A DNA stretch of 64,000 bases from Chitinophagaceae bacterium (GCA_016717285.1 JADKFU010000004.1:930001-994000), one strand, 5' to 3'. Counted from the first letter of the stretch, positions 26,172-35,119 are shown. Program-made: numbers and translations. Notes: generated by a model from the letters alone, not told the origin.

Positions 26172-27755
26172 CTATATACGGTATTCACCAAAAATTTTTC
26201 GAAGCGTATCAGCAATTTCACCAAGCGTGGCATATTTTTCCACAGCATCTATAACAGCGGGCATCAGGTTTTCATTGGTCTGTGCCTGCAGTGCTAACTT
26301 TTCCAACACTCTTTTTATTGCTTCGTTATCACGCGTTGATTTGAGTGCCTTTAGTTTTTCTATTTGTACCTGTCTTATTGAATCATCTACTCTAAGAAGG
26401 CCTGTGTGCTCCTTTTCTTCTTTTGTAAATTTATTCACACCAATTATCACCTTGCTTCCATCTTCAATCTCTCGTTGATACAGATAAGCGGAACGCGCAA
26501 TTTCATTCTGCATAAATCCTTCTTCAATGGCCTGTACCGATCCGCCCATCGCATCAATCTGTTCGATGTATTTCCAGGCAGCGGCTTCCAATTCATCTGT
26601 TAATTGCTCTACAAAAAACGAACCTCCCAACGGATCCACGGTTTGCACGAGTCCACTCTCATACGCGATTACTTGCTGTGTGCGCAGTGCAAGTCCTGCA
26701 GCAGTTTCTGTAGGAAGACTCAATGCTTCATCATAGCCGTTAGTGTGCAGTGATTGTGTTCCGCCCATCACCGCAGCCAGTGCCTGAATGGTTACCCGCA
26801 CAATGTTATTCATCGGTTGCTGTGCTGTAAGTGTTGAACCTCCGGTTTGTGTGTGAAAACGCAGCATCTGGGCTCTCGGATCTGTGGCACCGAGCTCGCG
26901 TGTAATATGAGCCCACATTCTTCTCGCCGCTCTGAACTTTGCTACTTCTTCAAACAAATTATTGTGCGCATTGAAGAAGAATGAAATCCTCCGCGCAAAT
27001 ACGTTGATGTCTAATCCGCAATCCAAAGCTGCTTTCAGGTATGATTTTCCATTCGATAAAGTGAAGGCGACTTCCTGCACTGCCGTTGATCCGGCTTCCC
27101 GGATATGATATCCAGAAACAGAAATGGTATTCCATGCCGGCAACTCCTTGCTGCAATATTCAAAGATGTCGGTAATCAGGCGCATCGATTGCCTGGGTGG
27201 ATAAATGTAAGTGCCTCTGGCAGCATATTCTTTAAGGATATCATTCTGCACGGTGCCTGAAATTTTTTTCAAATCGGCACCTTGTCTTTTTGCCAATGCT
27301 ATATACATGGCAAGTAAAATGTATGCAGTTGCATTTATCGTCATGGAGGTGGTTATTCCCTGCAAAGGAATTCCTGCAAACAATGTCTCCATGTCTTTCA
27401 GCGAATCAATTGCAACACCCACTTTCCCAACTTCACCATCCGACATTTCATGATCGGAATCATACCCTATTTGAGTGGGAAGATCAAAAGCTACTGACAA
27501 ACCAGTAGTGCCCTGTTTAAGCAAATAATGATACCGCTTGTTTGATTCTTCCGCTGTTGAAAATCCGGCATACTGCCGCATGGTCCACAATTTATCACGA
27601 TACATACTTCCGTGTACACCTCGTGTAAACGGAAATGTTCCGGGTTCTTCCTGCCGGTCAGGTTTCAGTTCTTTATAGACGCGTTGGATTTCAATGCCTG
27701 AATCGGTGAAGTAAGTTTTAGGTCCGGTATTTTCGGAAATTTTTGAAGATTCCAT
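26172..27755 (-). CDS. Methylmalonyl-CoA mutase family, large catalytic subunit without B12 domain
   Basis: Acyl-CoA mutase catalytic chain of 527 aa. It holds only the TIM-barrel substrate domain: PFTRGVHGSMYRDKLWTMRQYAGFSTAEESN, GLSVAFDLPTQIGYDSDHE, GTVQNDILKEYAARGTYIYPP, VSGYHIREAGST, and TQTGGSTLTAQQPMNNIVR. The C-terminal B12-binding domain (DxHxxG) of full-length mutases is missing, so a separate small cobalamin-binding subunit must exist elsewhere. RQYAGF resembles methylmalonyl-CoA mutases more than isobutyryl-CoA mutases (usually RMFAG). Substrate assignment therefore leans to methylmalonyl-CoA but is not certain. No MeaB/ArgK chaperone is adjacent. Confidence 0.88.
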   Translation of the reverse strand: MESSKISENTGPKTYFTDSGIEIQRVYKELKPDRQEEPGTFPFTRGVHGSMYRDKLWTMRQYAGFSTAEESNKRYHYLLKQGTTGLSVAFDLPTQIGYDSDHEMSDGEVGKVGVAIDSLKDMETLFAGIPLQGITTSMTINATAYILLAMYIALAKRQGADLKKISGTVQNDILKEYAARGTYIYPPRQSMRLITDIFEYCSKELPAWNTISVSGYHIREAGSTAVQEVAFTLSNGKSYLKAALDCGLDINVFARRISFFFNAHNNLFEEVAKFRAARRMWAHITRELGATDPRAQMLRFHTQTGGSTLTAQQPMNNIVRVTIQALAAVMGGTQSLHTNGYDEALSLPTETAAGLALRTQQVIAYESGLVQTVDPLGGSFFVEQLTDELEAAAWKYIEQIDAMGGSVQAIEEGFMQNEIARSAYLYQREIEDGSKVIIGVNKFTKEEKEHTGLLRVDDSIRQVQIEKLKALKSTRDNEAIKRVLEKLALQAQTNENLMPAVIDAVEKYATLGEIADTLRKIFGEYRI

Positions 27756-27876
27756 CAGGCGCTATTAATTGAAGGTGCTAAGATAAGGAAGTATGATTGT
27801 GATGGAAAGGAAGGAAATACTAAAAGCAAACCGGTAAGCCTCGATGCAGTTAATATAAAATCAGCGTTTCTTTACA

Positions 27877-28407
27877 TCAGAAAATCTTTTTCACCTCTGT
27901 CTTCAATGTATCGAGCGCCTTTTGTGTTGGCATTACCTGTTCATTGTTAATAAAATGCTCGATGATGGCACGGCTTAAATCTTTTCCGGTAGCGGCTTCC
28001 GGAAGGTCTGAAGCAACACGATTGACAATAGAAATAATTTCTTCTTTCACCTGTACAATCATCATCCATACCGGTGAAGAAACATAAATCTGTTGCGAAA
28101 GATTATGTTCAAATTCCAAACGGATATTGGAGATTAGTGATAACTGCAGATCGCGTGCACTCATGCCGGGTTTGTTTACCCGCGAAATGATATTGGTTGG
28201 AGTAATTCTTTCAAGCAGCAGTGTAAGCCGCTCATAGGCCTGAAGGCGCAACGGCAATGAATCTTTATAATGAGCAGCCCGCAATTCAAGATCCTTTTTG
28301 CTTTGTTCGCCGGATATAAATAATTTGATGAGCGTGTAAGCCGTTAAAAAAGTGATGAGTGCCGGAATGGTATATTTCAGAATCTCAAGAACATCGTTAA
28401 AAGTCAT
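27877..28407 (-). CDS. Conserved hypothetical membrane-anchored protein
   Basis: Not recognised with certainty. It is 176 aa with one N-terminal transmembrane helix (residues 8-30, LKYTIPALITFLTAYTLIKLFI) followed by a charged helix (ELRAAHYKDSLPLRLQAYERLTLLLERI) and an all-helical cytosolic domain. No catalytic motif is visible. The pattern, LRLQAYERLxLLLERI then FEHNLSQQIYVS, looks like a protein family I know only from Bacteroidota as hypothetical. It is divergent from the iscA-like gene (110 bp) and downstream of nothing on its strand. Confidence 0.6.
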   Translation of the reverse strand: MTFNDVLEILKYTIPALITFLTAYTLIKLFISGEQSKKDLELRAAHYKDSLPLRLQAYERLTLLLERITPTNIISRVNKPGMSARDLQLSLISNIRLEFEHNLSQQIYVSSPVWMMIVQVKEEIISIVNRVASDLPEAATGKDLSRAIIEHFINNEQVMPTQKALDTLKTEVKKIF

Positions 28408-28488
28408 GTGAAAATCAGGTTGTGAGGATGACGAAAGTACTATAAATAGAAGAGAAAAATGAACGATCAGACTTTACCGTTTGTTGCT

Positions 28489-28496
28489 TAACTTTG
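28489..28496 (+). promoter_or_regulatory. -7 promoter element of the IscA-type gene
   Basis: TAACTTTG fits TAnnTTTG and lies 21 bases before the ATG at 28518. It also argues against the TTG at 28494 as a start, since that codon would overlap the promoter. No clear -33 box is seen. Confidence 0.4.
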
Positions 28497-28517
28497 TTGA
28501 TTCAAATTTTAAAGATT

Positions 28518-28886
28518 ATGAACGATCAAATGGTTGAAAAGGAGATTGCGACTTCAAAAAATCCTGTATCACTCACACCAAGCGCAGTAAATGAAATGAA
28601 GCGGTTAATTGTAGCTGATAAGATTCCCGAAGATCAGGGATTGCGTGTGGGTGTGAAAGGAGGCGGTTGTTCCGGAATGACGTATGTTTTGGGATTTGAT
28701 AACAAAGAAGAAACCGACGAAGAATATATGATTGATGGCATCAGGATTTTTATGAATCCATCACACCAGTTGTACCTCTTTGGAATGCAAGTGGACTATG
28801 AACAAGGATTGAATTCACGCGGATTTGTATTTGAAAATCCGAATGCCACAAAGACTTGCGGATGTGGCACCTCGTTTTCAGCGTAA
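28518..28886 (+). CDS. Iron-sulfur cluster assembly accessory protein (IscA/ErpA/SufA family)
   Basis: A-type carrier of iron-sulfur clusters, 122 aa with the ATG at 28518. The three conserved cysteines are in place: VKGGGCSGMTY (first Cys), then C-G-C in TKTCGCGTSF at the C-terminus. The rest (VSLTPSAVNEMKRLI, LRVGVKGGGCSG, DGIRIFMNPSHQLYLFGMQVDYEQGLNSRGFVFENPNA) is typical of the HesB/IscA fold. The A-type proteins cannot be told apart by sequence alone; no isc or suf genes are adjacent. The TTG at 28494 would add eight residues not expected in the family. Confidence 0.93.
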   Translation: MNDQMVEKEIATSKNPVSLTPSAVNEMKRLIVADKIPEDQGLRVGVKGGGCSGMTYVLGFDNKEETDEEYMIDGIRIFMNPSHQLYLFGMQVDYEQGLNSRGFVFENPNATKTCGCGTSFSA

Positions 28887-29018
28887 CATGCATAGAGTTA
28901 TTGCAACAGTTATTCTAAAGCTGTTTGAGGCTTAGTTCAGAATCGAAACAAAGAGATGTTTTTCAAACCCAATGTACTTCCATATCGGGGTTACTGCCTG
29001 GTTTTGGAAATTGTACAT

Positions 29019-29411
29019 TTAACCGGGAGTGTTAGAACCGGCATCAGGAGCATTGTCCTCTCTTTCAAAAAAATCGATTCTTATCTGATGTAAGGCCTTC
29101 ATAACAGTGGTGCTGAATAATGCGAACTCCTTCTTAACAGAAGAATCAATACTATCACCGGCATTCAACGAGTGCATAACATAAACGAATGAGCTTTGGT
29201 CTCGAATGCTGAGCATAGAGATATTGGTTTTAATTTTATGGGTGGCCGCTTTGGCCGCATCAACGTCATTAAGAAGAAGGCATTTTTCAATATTGGCCAG
29301 TTCCTTAGGTGTTTCTTCGAGGTACATTTGTAAAATCGGCAGGATAGCCTCCATTTCATTGTTGAAATAGTCATTCAGAAAAAACAGGTTGTATTGCCTT
29401 TCTTCAGTCAT
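29019..29411 (-). CDS. Histidine phosphotransfer (HPt) domain protein
   Basis: Stand-alone HPt protein of 130 aa. The phospho-accepting histidine is His58 in ATHKIKTNISM, matching the HPt rule H-x-[LIM]-K. The four-helix pattern is visible: LFFLNDYFNNEMEAILPILQMYLEET (helix before the site) and two later amphipathic helices. The C-terminus is Pro/Gly/Asn-rich. HPt proteins relay phosphate between a hybrid kinase and a response regulator. No kinase or regulator gene lies nearby, so the partner is unknown; the LytTR regulator and TPR kinase near 61-64 kb are possible but distant. Confidence 0.75.
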   Translation of the reverse strand: MTEERQYNLFFLNDYFNNEMEAILPILQMYLEETPKELANIEKCLLLNDVDAAKAATHKIKTNISMLSIRDQSSFVYVMHSLNAGDSIDSSVKKEFALFSTTVMKALHQIRIDFFEREDNAPDAGSNTPG

Positions 29412-29460
29412 TTACAAAGTGGTGTTGGTCGTTTTCAAATGAGTCTTGAAAACAAGATAG

Positions 29461-31347
29461 TCATTCAATAATCAGTTTGGTGACTGACAGTTTTCTGTCG
29501 CCACCAGTAAGCATTAAAAAATAACTCCCCGGTTTTAATGATTGAACTGAAAATTCCTGCTTTGACCCGGTTACCCCAAACTGTATCAGCTTTCTTCCTG
29601 CCAGGTCATATATTATTGCCTGCATTGGAAACTGATTGAAATGTTGCAGAAGCAACCACCCTTGCTGATGAACAGGATTGGGATAAATGCTGACGCTTTG
29701 AGATTGACTTTCCGGTTCTGCAGTTGCAGTAAGCACTTCAATTTGCAAAGTGTATGCGCTGTCGCAGCCATTCAGATCCGTTGCCGAAAAATTGACCCAA
29801 TAAGAACCGGGATTTGAATATATATGGGACGCATTCAAATCTGTCGTGTTAAGAGCGGATCCGTCACCAAAGTCCCAACTGAACGAAGCAGCAGTGAAAG
29901 GTGTGGTTAATAAAAATGAAGTTGTATTTCCTGATAAGGAATAGGTAAAATGAGAAGGAGGTTTTGAAAACACTTCGACCGGTATTGCATTTTCTATCGC
30001 ACAGGATGATAAGCTAACCGTGTAATTTCCTGCGTCAGAAAAATAAATCCCTGCATTGATCTCCTGAGAAAATACATTTCCATCAAGCATCCAGCTAAAG
30101 GGCGCTGAACTCACAGAAGTATTGGTGAAGAAAACAGATTGATCTTCACACAATCCACTGTCACTTGCGATAAAGCTTACTGTTGAAGGGCAGGGAATTT
30201 TACCCGTTGAATCCACCTTTACAACATATGCATCAAAATTATCTTTCCCGAATCCTTCTGTTTCCCCAACGAGAAAAATATCACCGTTATTAGTGGTCGT
30301 GAGTGAGAAGGCCACTTCATTTTTCAGGCCACCATAATGATGGGTCCAGAGGGTGTCACCATTCAGATCTGTTTTTACCAGCAAATATTCACTTCCTTTT
30401 GTAATAGTGAAAGTATTGCCGGTAATCAGAATTCCATCGTTTGTTGCTAAGAGCCCGTAGCCATAATCGCCTACATGCGTTGTAACGGAAAACGTAACCG
30501 CGTTTAATCCATAAGCATCAGTTTTAATTAGTTTGATGAAGCCGCTGTCGGTTGACGTTGGTTGATTGGCGAGTATGTAAAAATTGCCGCTTGCATCCTG
30601 AATGGCATCATATCCGTAATCAATACCTGGACTTTCAAATGTCTGTGACCATTGTTGTATCAGATTGCTGTCGACTTTCACTACATTAACATCAAAAGTT
30701 GGAGTGAATGAATTGCTGTTTCCGATCAATAAGTAACCATTATCATTCGTTGGGATCACTTTTTTCAGAATATCCGTTAATGAACCGCCATAATGCCCAT
30801 CAGCAAGTTGATTGCCTTCAGCATCAGTTTCTACGAGGTAAAAATCATAGCTGCCGAAAGTAGTAGAATTAGTGCTTCCTGCTAACAACAAACGGTTTCC
30901 TGGCATCGTGAGCGCACTGACACAATAGTCACCACCATTCGCTCCATAATAATTTTCCCACAAGAGATTTCCGCTGAAATCGGTTTTCACTGAAAAAAAA
31001 TCGTAAGTATTGTTACCTGGATTTACTGACTCTCCTGCAAACGCATAACCATCATTCAATGCAGTTGCGGCATAAGCATAATCGGGAGAAGTGCTTCCAA
31101 AAGACTGCGTCCAGATAGTGTCACCATTGAAGTTCATTTTAACTGCATAAAAATCAGGATTATTTACTGTGCCATAGCCGAAACTTTCGGTGAAACCAAC
31201 GGCAATCAGGCTTGTATCATCCATTTGATAAACGGCACGTAGCATATCATTTGCGCTACCGCCGTAAACTTTTTCAAAACCAGGCTGAGCCTGCACCAGT
31301 GAATGAAGGAAGTTTAGAAAAGTTAATATGACTGCTATTCTTATCAC
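29461..31347 (-). CDS. Secreted repeat (propeller-like) protein with PKD domain and T9SS type A sorting domain
   Basis: Secreted protein of 628 aa. The signal peptide is at residues 1-20 (ending LVQAQ). About seven repeats of roughly 50 residues follow up to residue 380, each built of D-(Y/F)-x-VK-(T/V)-D-x-x-G-x-(T/L)-x-W-x-x-x-(Y/F)-GG, then a glycine-rich turn. This suggests a seven-bladed propeller. A PKD domain lies near residues 465-540 (SWDFGDGSALNTTD). The C-terminus is a type A sorting signal starting VSIYPNPVHQQG. The ligand or enzyme activity is unknown. It sits 49 bp upstream of the HPt gene on the same strand. Confidence 0.85.
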   Translation of the reverse strand: MIRIAVILTFLNFLHSLVQAQPGFEKVYGGSANDMLRAVYQMDDTSLIAVGFTESFGYGTVNNPDFYAVKMNFNGDTIWTQSFGSTSPDYAYAATALNDGYAFAGESVNPGNNTYDFFSVKTDFSGNLLWENYYGANGGDYCVSALTMPGNRLLLAGSTNSTTFGSYDFYLVETDAEGNQLADGHYGGSLTDILKKVIPTNDNGYLLIGNSNSFTPTFDVNVVKVDSNLIQQWSQTFESPGIDYGYDAIQDASGNFYILANQPTSTDSGFIKLIKTDAYGLNAVTFSVTTHVGDYGYGLLATNDGILITGNTFTITKGSEYLLVKTDLNGDTLWTHHYGGLKNEVAFSLTTTNNGDIFLVGETEGFGKDNFDAYVVKVDSTGKIPCPSTVSFIASDSGLCEDQSVFFTNTSVSSAPFSWMLDGNVFSQEINAGIYFSDAGNYTVSLSSCAIENAIPVEVFSKPPSHFTYSLSGNTTSFLLTTPFTAASFSWDFGDGSALNTTDLNASHIYSNPGSYWVNFSATDLNGCDSAYTLQIEVLTATAEPESQSQSVSIYPNPVHQQGWLLLQHFNQFPMQAIIYDLAGRKLIQFGVTGSKQEFSVQSLKPGSYFLMLTGGDRKLSVTKLIIE

Positions 31348-31465
31348 TGCTTAAAAGTAATTAATTGCGGGAACAGGTTTGAAAAACTATCCATATCAAT
31401 AGAAAAATTTCTGAATGCATCGGTACGGCAAATCGAATCTGATTAATTTTACAAAAAAATCTATT

Positions 31466-32860
31466 ATGGAATTCCGGATTGAAAAAGATACGATGGGACA
31501 GGTTCAGGTACCAGCCGATAAATACTGGGGCGCACAAACGCAGCGGTCTACAGAGAATTTTAAGATTGCACAGAACATCAACCGGATGCCCAAAGAAATA
31601 ATCCTCGCATTCGCTTATCTGAAGAAAGCCGCGGCACTCACCAACCTGGAATTGGGTGTATTAACGCAGGAAAAATGCGACCTGATTGGTAAAGTTTGTG
31701 AGGAGATTTTGGAAGGAAAATTAGATGATGAGTTTCCTTTGGTGGTCTGGCAAACAGGAAGCGGCACGCAAAGCAACATGAACATGAATGAAGTGATTGC
31801 CTATCGTGGCCATGTAATGAACGGTGGAAAACTTACAGATGAAAAGAAAGTATTGAATCCGAATGATGATGTCAATAAATCACAATCTTCCAACGACACC
31901 TTTCCGACGGCAATGCACATTGCTGCGTACAAGATTTTGACGGATACTACGTTACCCGGACTTCGAAAATTGCGCGACACGCTGTCGTACAAGTCGAAAG
32001 AATTCATGCACGTAGTGAAAATTGGCAGAACGCATTTTATGGATGCTACGCCGCTCACAGTTGGACAGGAATTATCCGGTTATGTTTCGCAACTGAGTCA
32101 TGGAATCAAAGCAATTGAAAATACGCTGGCACATTTATCTGAACTTGCTTTAGGAGGAACAGCAGTTGGAACAGGGCTGAATGCACCGAAAGGATACGAT
32201 GTAAAAGTGGCGCAGCAGATTGCGGAAATAACAGGCTTGCCATTTATTACCGCTGAAAATAAATTTGAATCACTGGCTGCACACGATGCCATTGTGGAAG
32301 CGCATGGTGCGTTGAAAACCGTTGCGGTGAGTTTGATGAAAATCGGGAATGATATCAGGATGCTTTCTTCCGGTCCTCGCGCGGGCATCGGTGAATTATT
32401 TATTCCCGACAATGAACCGGGTTCATCCATCATGCCCGGCAAAGTAAATCCAACACAATGCGAAGCGATGACAATGGTGGCTGCGCAGGTTTTGGGAAAT
32501 GACGTGGCCATCAATATCGGCGGCGCCAGTGGTCATTTTGAATTGAATGTTTTCAAACCTATGATGATCTATAATTTTCTGCATTCGGCGCGATTGATCG
32601 GGGATGTATGTGTTTCCTTTAATGATAAATGCGCTGTTGGCATTGAACCACTTCATGAGAATATTAAGAAGCATGTAAATAATTCGCTGATGCTGGTAAC
32701 CGCATTGAACACTAAGATCGGTTATTACAAAGCGGCTGAGATTGCACAGAAAGCACATCGTGAGCACAAAACATTAAAAGAAACAGCAGTGGAGTTGGGA
32801 TATGTTACACCGGAGCAGTTTGATGAATGGGTGAAACCGGAGGAGATGGTGGGGTTTTGA
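31466..32860 (+). CDS. fumC: Fumarate hydratase class II
   Basis: TCA cycle enzyme: fumarate plus water to L-malate, a tetramer in the cytosol. The ATG at 31466 gives 464 aa, near the 465-467 aa of FumC; the longer frame from 31415 adds 17 residues lacking in the family. Motifs: MGQVQVPADKYWGAQTQRSTENF, WQTGSGTQSNMNMNEV, SQSSNDTFPTAMHIA, IGRTHFMDATPLT, and the signature GSSIMPGKVNPTQCE containing the catalytic Ser. Monocistronic; the next gene begins about 140 bases later with its own promoter. Confidence 0.97.
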   Translation: MEFRIEKDTMGQVQVPADKYWGAQTQRSTENFKIAQNINRMPKEIILAFAYLKKAAALTNLELGVLTQEKCDLIGKVCEEILEGKLDDEFPLVVWQTGSGTQSNMNMNEVIAYRGHVMNGGKLTDEKKVLNPNDDVNKSQSSNDTFPTAMHIAAYKILTDTTLPGLRKLRDTLSYKSKEFMHVVKIGRTHFMDATPLTVGQELSGYVSQLSHGIKAIENTLAHLSELALGGTAVGTGLNAPKGYDVKVAQQIAEITGLPFITAENKFESLAAHDAIVEAHGALKTVAVSLMKIGNDIRMLSSGPRAGIGELFIPDNEPGSSIMPGKVNPTQCEAMTMVAAQVLGNDVAINIGGASGHFELNVFKPMMIYNFLHSARLIGDVCVSFNDKCAVGIEPLHENIKKHVNNSLMLVTALNTKIGYYKAAEIAQKAHREHKTLKETAVELGYVTPEQFDEWVKPEEMVGF

Positions 32861-32902
32861 GGGAGGATTGCGGATTTTCGATTGGGTTGTCAATTTTATT
32901 TT

Positions 32903-32920
32903 TGTTCAGTTTGATGAACA
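32903..32920. promoter_or_regulatory. Operator-like palindrome 1 (TGTTCA-N6-TGAACA)
   Basis: TGTTCAGTTTGATGAACA: 6-base arms are exact complements, with a 6-base spacer. The site sits at about -62 to -79 relative to the start inferred from the -7 box at 32969-32976. Its centre is 32 bases (about three helical turns) from a second copy at 32935-32952. Confidence 0.65.
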
Positions 32921-32934
32921 TTATTTCTTAAAAT

Positions 32935-32952
32935 TGTTCAGTATACTGAACA
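32935..32952. promoter_or_regulatory. Operator-like palindrome 2 (perfect 18-bp)
   Basis: TGTTCAGTATACTGAACA is a perfect palindrome. It lies over the expected -33 region of the downstream promoter, so a bound dimer would block or replace sigma contact. It shares its arms with palindrome 1. Confidence 0.7.
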
Positions 32953-32968
32953 TTTAAAAAAATTGTAT

Positions 32969-32976
32969 TACATTTG
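32969..32976 (+). promoter_or_regulatory. -7 promoter element of the DUF4143-type ATPase gene
   Basis: TACATTTG fits TAnnTTTG. The ATG at 32997 is 20 bases downstream. No independent -33 TTTG is visible; that position is covered by the palindrome at 32935-32952. Confidence 0.5.
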
Positions 32977-32996
32977 TATCTTCTAAATTTCTGTAG

Positions 32997-34190
32997 ATGG
33001 AAGAATTATTTGATCTTCATTTCTCCCTGCTCAACAAGACGAATCCGTTGTTCCGGCGCGATTTCATAGATGAAATAGAGTGGAACGAACGGCTGATCGG
33101 AATAGTAGGAGCACGTGGTGTAGGGAAGACTACGCTCTTGTTGCAGCACATCAATGAAAAATATGGAAAGAGCAGGGAGTGTTTGTATGTAAGTCTTGAC
33201 AACATTGCCTTTAATCGTGGATCATTGGTGGCGCTGGCAGATGAATTTGTGAAGAAGGGTGGTGCGTGCCTCGTACTCGATGAGATTCACAAGTTTGAAA
33301 CCTGGTCACAGGAGTTGAAGAACATCTATGATCAGTTTCCGGAATTACAGGTAATCTTCACAGGATCGTCAGTGTTGCAACTGAATAAAGGCAAGGCGGA
33401 TCTTAGCCGCCGTGCAGTACAATATAACCTTGAAGGGCTTTCCTTCCGGGAATTTCTTCAGATCGAAAGCAAACTTTCCTTTGAAAAGTATTCGCTGAAC
33501 GAATTGCTGACGAATCACGTAAAAATTTCTTCAGCCATTATAAAAAAGGTAAAGCCTTATGCTTACTTCGAGCATTATCTTCGCTACGGTTTTTATCCTT
33601 ATTACCTGCAGGGAAAAGGTACTTACTTGAGCAAGTTGATGAGTACAGTGGCGCTGATGATTGAAGTGGATATTCCGTATCTCAATCAGATCGAACTGAA
33701 ATACATTCATAAGTTGAAGCGGTTATTGCACCTGCTTGCTATTTCAGTTCCGTTTAAGCCCAACATGGTGAAACTGGCAGAGTCATTGGAATTGTCTCGC
33801 AACACTGCTTTTCAATACCTGCAATACCTGCGTGATGCTGATCTGATCAACTTACTTTATGCTGCAGGAAGCGGTTATTCGATGTTGCAGAAGCCGGAGA
33901 AAATTTACCTGCACAACCCGAACCTGATGTATGGACTATCAGCTAAGCAAACTGATGTGGGCAACCTGCGCGAAACATTTTTCTACAACCAGTTAAGCAA
34001 AGATCATGAAGTGAACGCTACCGTGAAGGGAGATTTTCTGGTAGATGGGAAGCTCGTATTTGAAGTGGGTGGAAAAGGAAAAACCACGAAGCAAATCAAA
34101 AACGTGAAGAACAGTTACCTTGCTCTTGATGGAATTGAACACGGAGTTGATAACCGGATTCCATTGTGGTTGTTTGGGTTTTTGTATTGA
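32997..34190 (+). CDS. AAA+ ATPase with C-terminal DUF4143-type domain
   Basis: ATPase of 397 aa. Walker A is GARGVGKTT near residues 38-46 and Walker B is CLVLDEIHKF near 88-97. FTGSSVLQLNKGKADLSRRAVQYNLEGLSFREFLQIE is the sensor and linker typical of the AAA_14/DUF4143 group. The C-terminal half has a helix-turn-helix-like piece (KLAESLELSRNTAFQYLQYLRDADLINL) followed by an endonuclease-like fold end (GDFLVDGKLVFEVGGKGKTTKQIKN). The biological role of this family is not settled. It has its own promoter with two palindromes. The next gene starts 25 bases after its stop, so they may be co-transcribed. Confidence 0.85.
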   Translation: MEELFDLHFSLLNKTNPLFRRDFIDEIEWNERLIGIVGARGVGKTTLLLQHINEKYGKSRECLYVSLDNIAFNRGSLVALADEFVKKGGACLVLDEIHKFETWSQELKNIYDQFPELQVIFTGSSVLQLNKGKADLSRRAVQYNLEGLSFREFLQIESKLSFEKYSLNELLTNHVKISSAIIKKVKPYAYFEHYLRYGFYPYYLQGKGTYLSKLMSTVALMIEVDIPYLNQIELKYIHKLKRLLHLLAISVPFKPNMVKLAESLELSRNTAFQYLQYLRDADLINLLYAAGSGYSMLQKPEKIYLHNPNLMYGLSAKQTDVGNLRETFFYNQLSKDHEVNATVKGDFLVDGKLVFEVGGKGKTTKQIKNVKNSYLALDGIEHGVDNRIPLWLFGFLY

Positions 34191-34215
34191 AGAAGCATTC
34201 CAGATTTAATCCATT

Positions 34216-35079
34216 ATGAAAAAAACATTTCTCCTACTTTCTATTTGTTTCTGGAATCTATCGACCATTGCGCAAACGCTCGAAATTAGTTTTGATAGCA
34301 GCAGTGAATATATAACAATTGATAGCGCAGCGAATAATACTTGGCAGGTTGGCAGCCCGGATAAATGCTTCTTTGGAAATTACTCGAATACAGAAAAGGC
34401 GATGATAACTGATACGGTCAACTATTACCCATCAAATAATTATTCCTCGTTTACACTGAGCATTCCGTTTTTTTTAGGTGAGTGGTATGGTATCTGCATG
34501 CTTGCTTCTTATTCCTTAGATTCAGATACTTTGAAAGATGGCGGTTATGTTGAATATGCATTTGATAACGATACCAACTGGACCATTCTTTCCAATAGTG
34601 TAGGAGGAATCAGCAATTTTAATGATACAATCACAGGTGGTACTCCTGCGATAACAGGTCAGCGTAAATTATGGGATTTGAGTGACTGCACCTGCTTTTT
34701 GCGTTCAGGCCATCCGAAATACCGATTCGTCTTTAAGAGTGATTCTATTGACAATCAACGATGCGGTTGGAGCATTTACCACATTACTATTAATGTGATT
34801 TATTGTGATGGAATAGGAGAAATCAAGACAAACGAGCACTTCTCAAGCGTCTTTCCAAATCCTATTAGCAGTAATTCATCTCTCCAAATCCAAAACCAAA
34901 ATGGCGTAATCAGTAAAGTTGATTTTTACGATGCACTTGGAAGAAACATTTCAACGCTCTATCATCCGCATCAAAGCAACATTTCTATCAACAAAGAAAA
35001 ATTCGGAGAAGGAATTTTTTATTACCGCGTGGAGCTTTCCAATCACAAAACGGATAATGGAACATTCGTTGTTCAGTAG
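34216..35079 (+). CDS. Secreted protein with T9SS type A sorting domain
   Basis: Secreted protein of 287 aa. The signal peptide is at residues 1-20 (ending STIAQ). A beta-rich domain follows (about 25-200): NTWQVGSPDKCFFGNYSNTEKAMITDT is a jelly-roll-like segment found in many Bacteroidota exported proteins, and it contains six cysteines. The C-terminal 75 residues, from SSVFPNPISSNSSLQI, form a type A sorting domain ending GTFVVQ. No enzyme motif is visible. It begins 25 bases after the ATPase stop, likely in the same transcript. Its relation to the ATPase is unknown. Confidence 0.8.
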   Translation: MKKTFLLLSICFWNLSTIAQTLEISFDSSSEYITIDSAANNTWQVGSPDKCFFGNYSNTEKAMITDTVNYYPSNNYSSFTLSIPFFLGEWYGICMLASYSLDSDTLKDGGYVEYAFDNDTNWTILSNSVGGISNFNDTITGGTPAITGQRKLWDLSDCTCFLRSGHPKYRFVFKSDSIDNQRCGWSIYHITINVIYCDGIGEIKTNEHFSSVFPNPISSNSSLQIQNQNGVISKVDFYDALGRNISTLYHPHQSNISINKEKFGEGIFYYRVELSNHKTDNGTFVVQ

Positions 35080-35119
35080 GAAGTTTTCATTCCTCGCAAT
35101 TAATAATTTTTTGGAAATA

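Noticed and set aside
26021..26254. 77-codon plus-strand ORF before and into the mutase 3' end
   Set aside because: Antisense overlap with the mutase C-terminus, no SD or domain.
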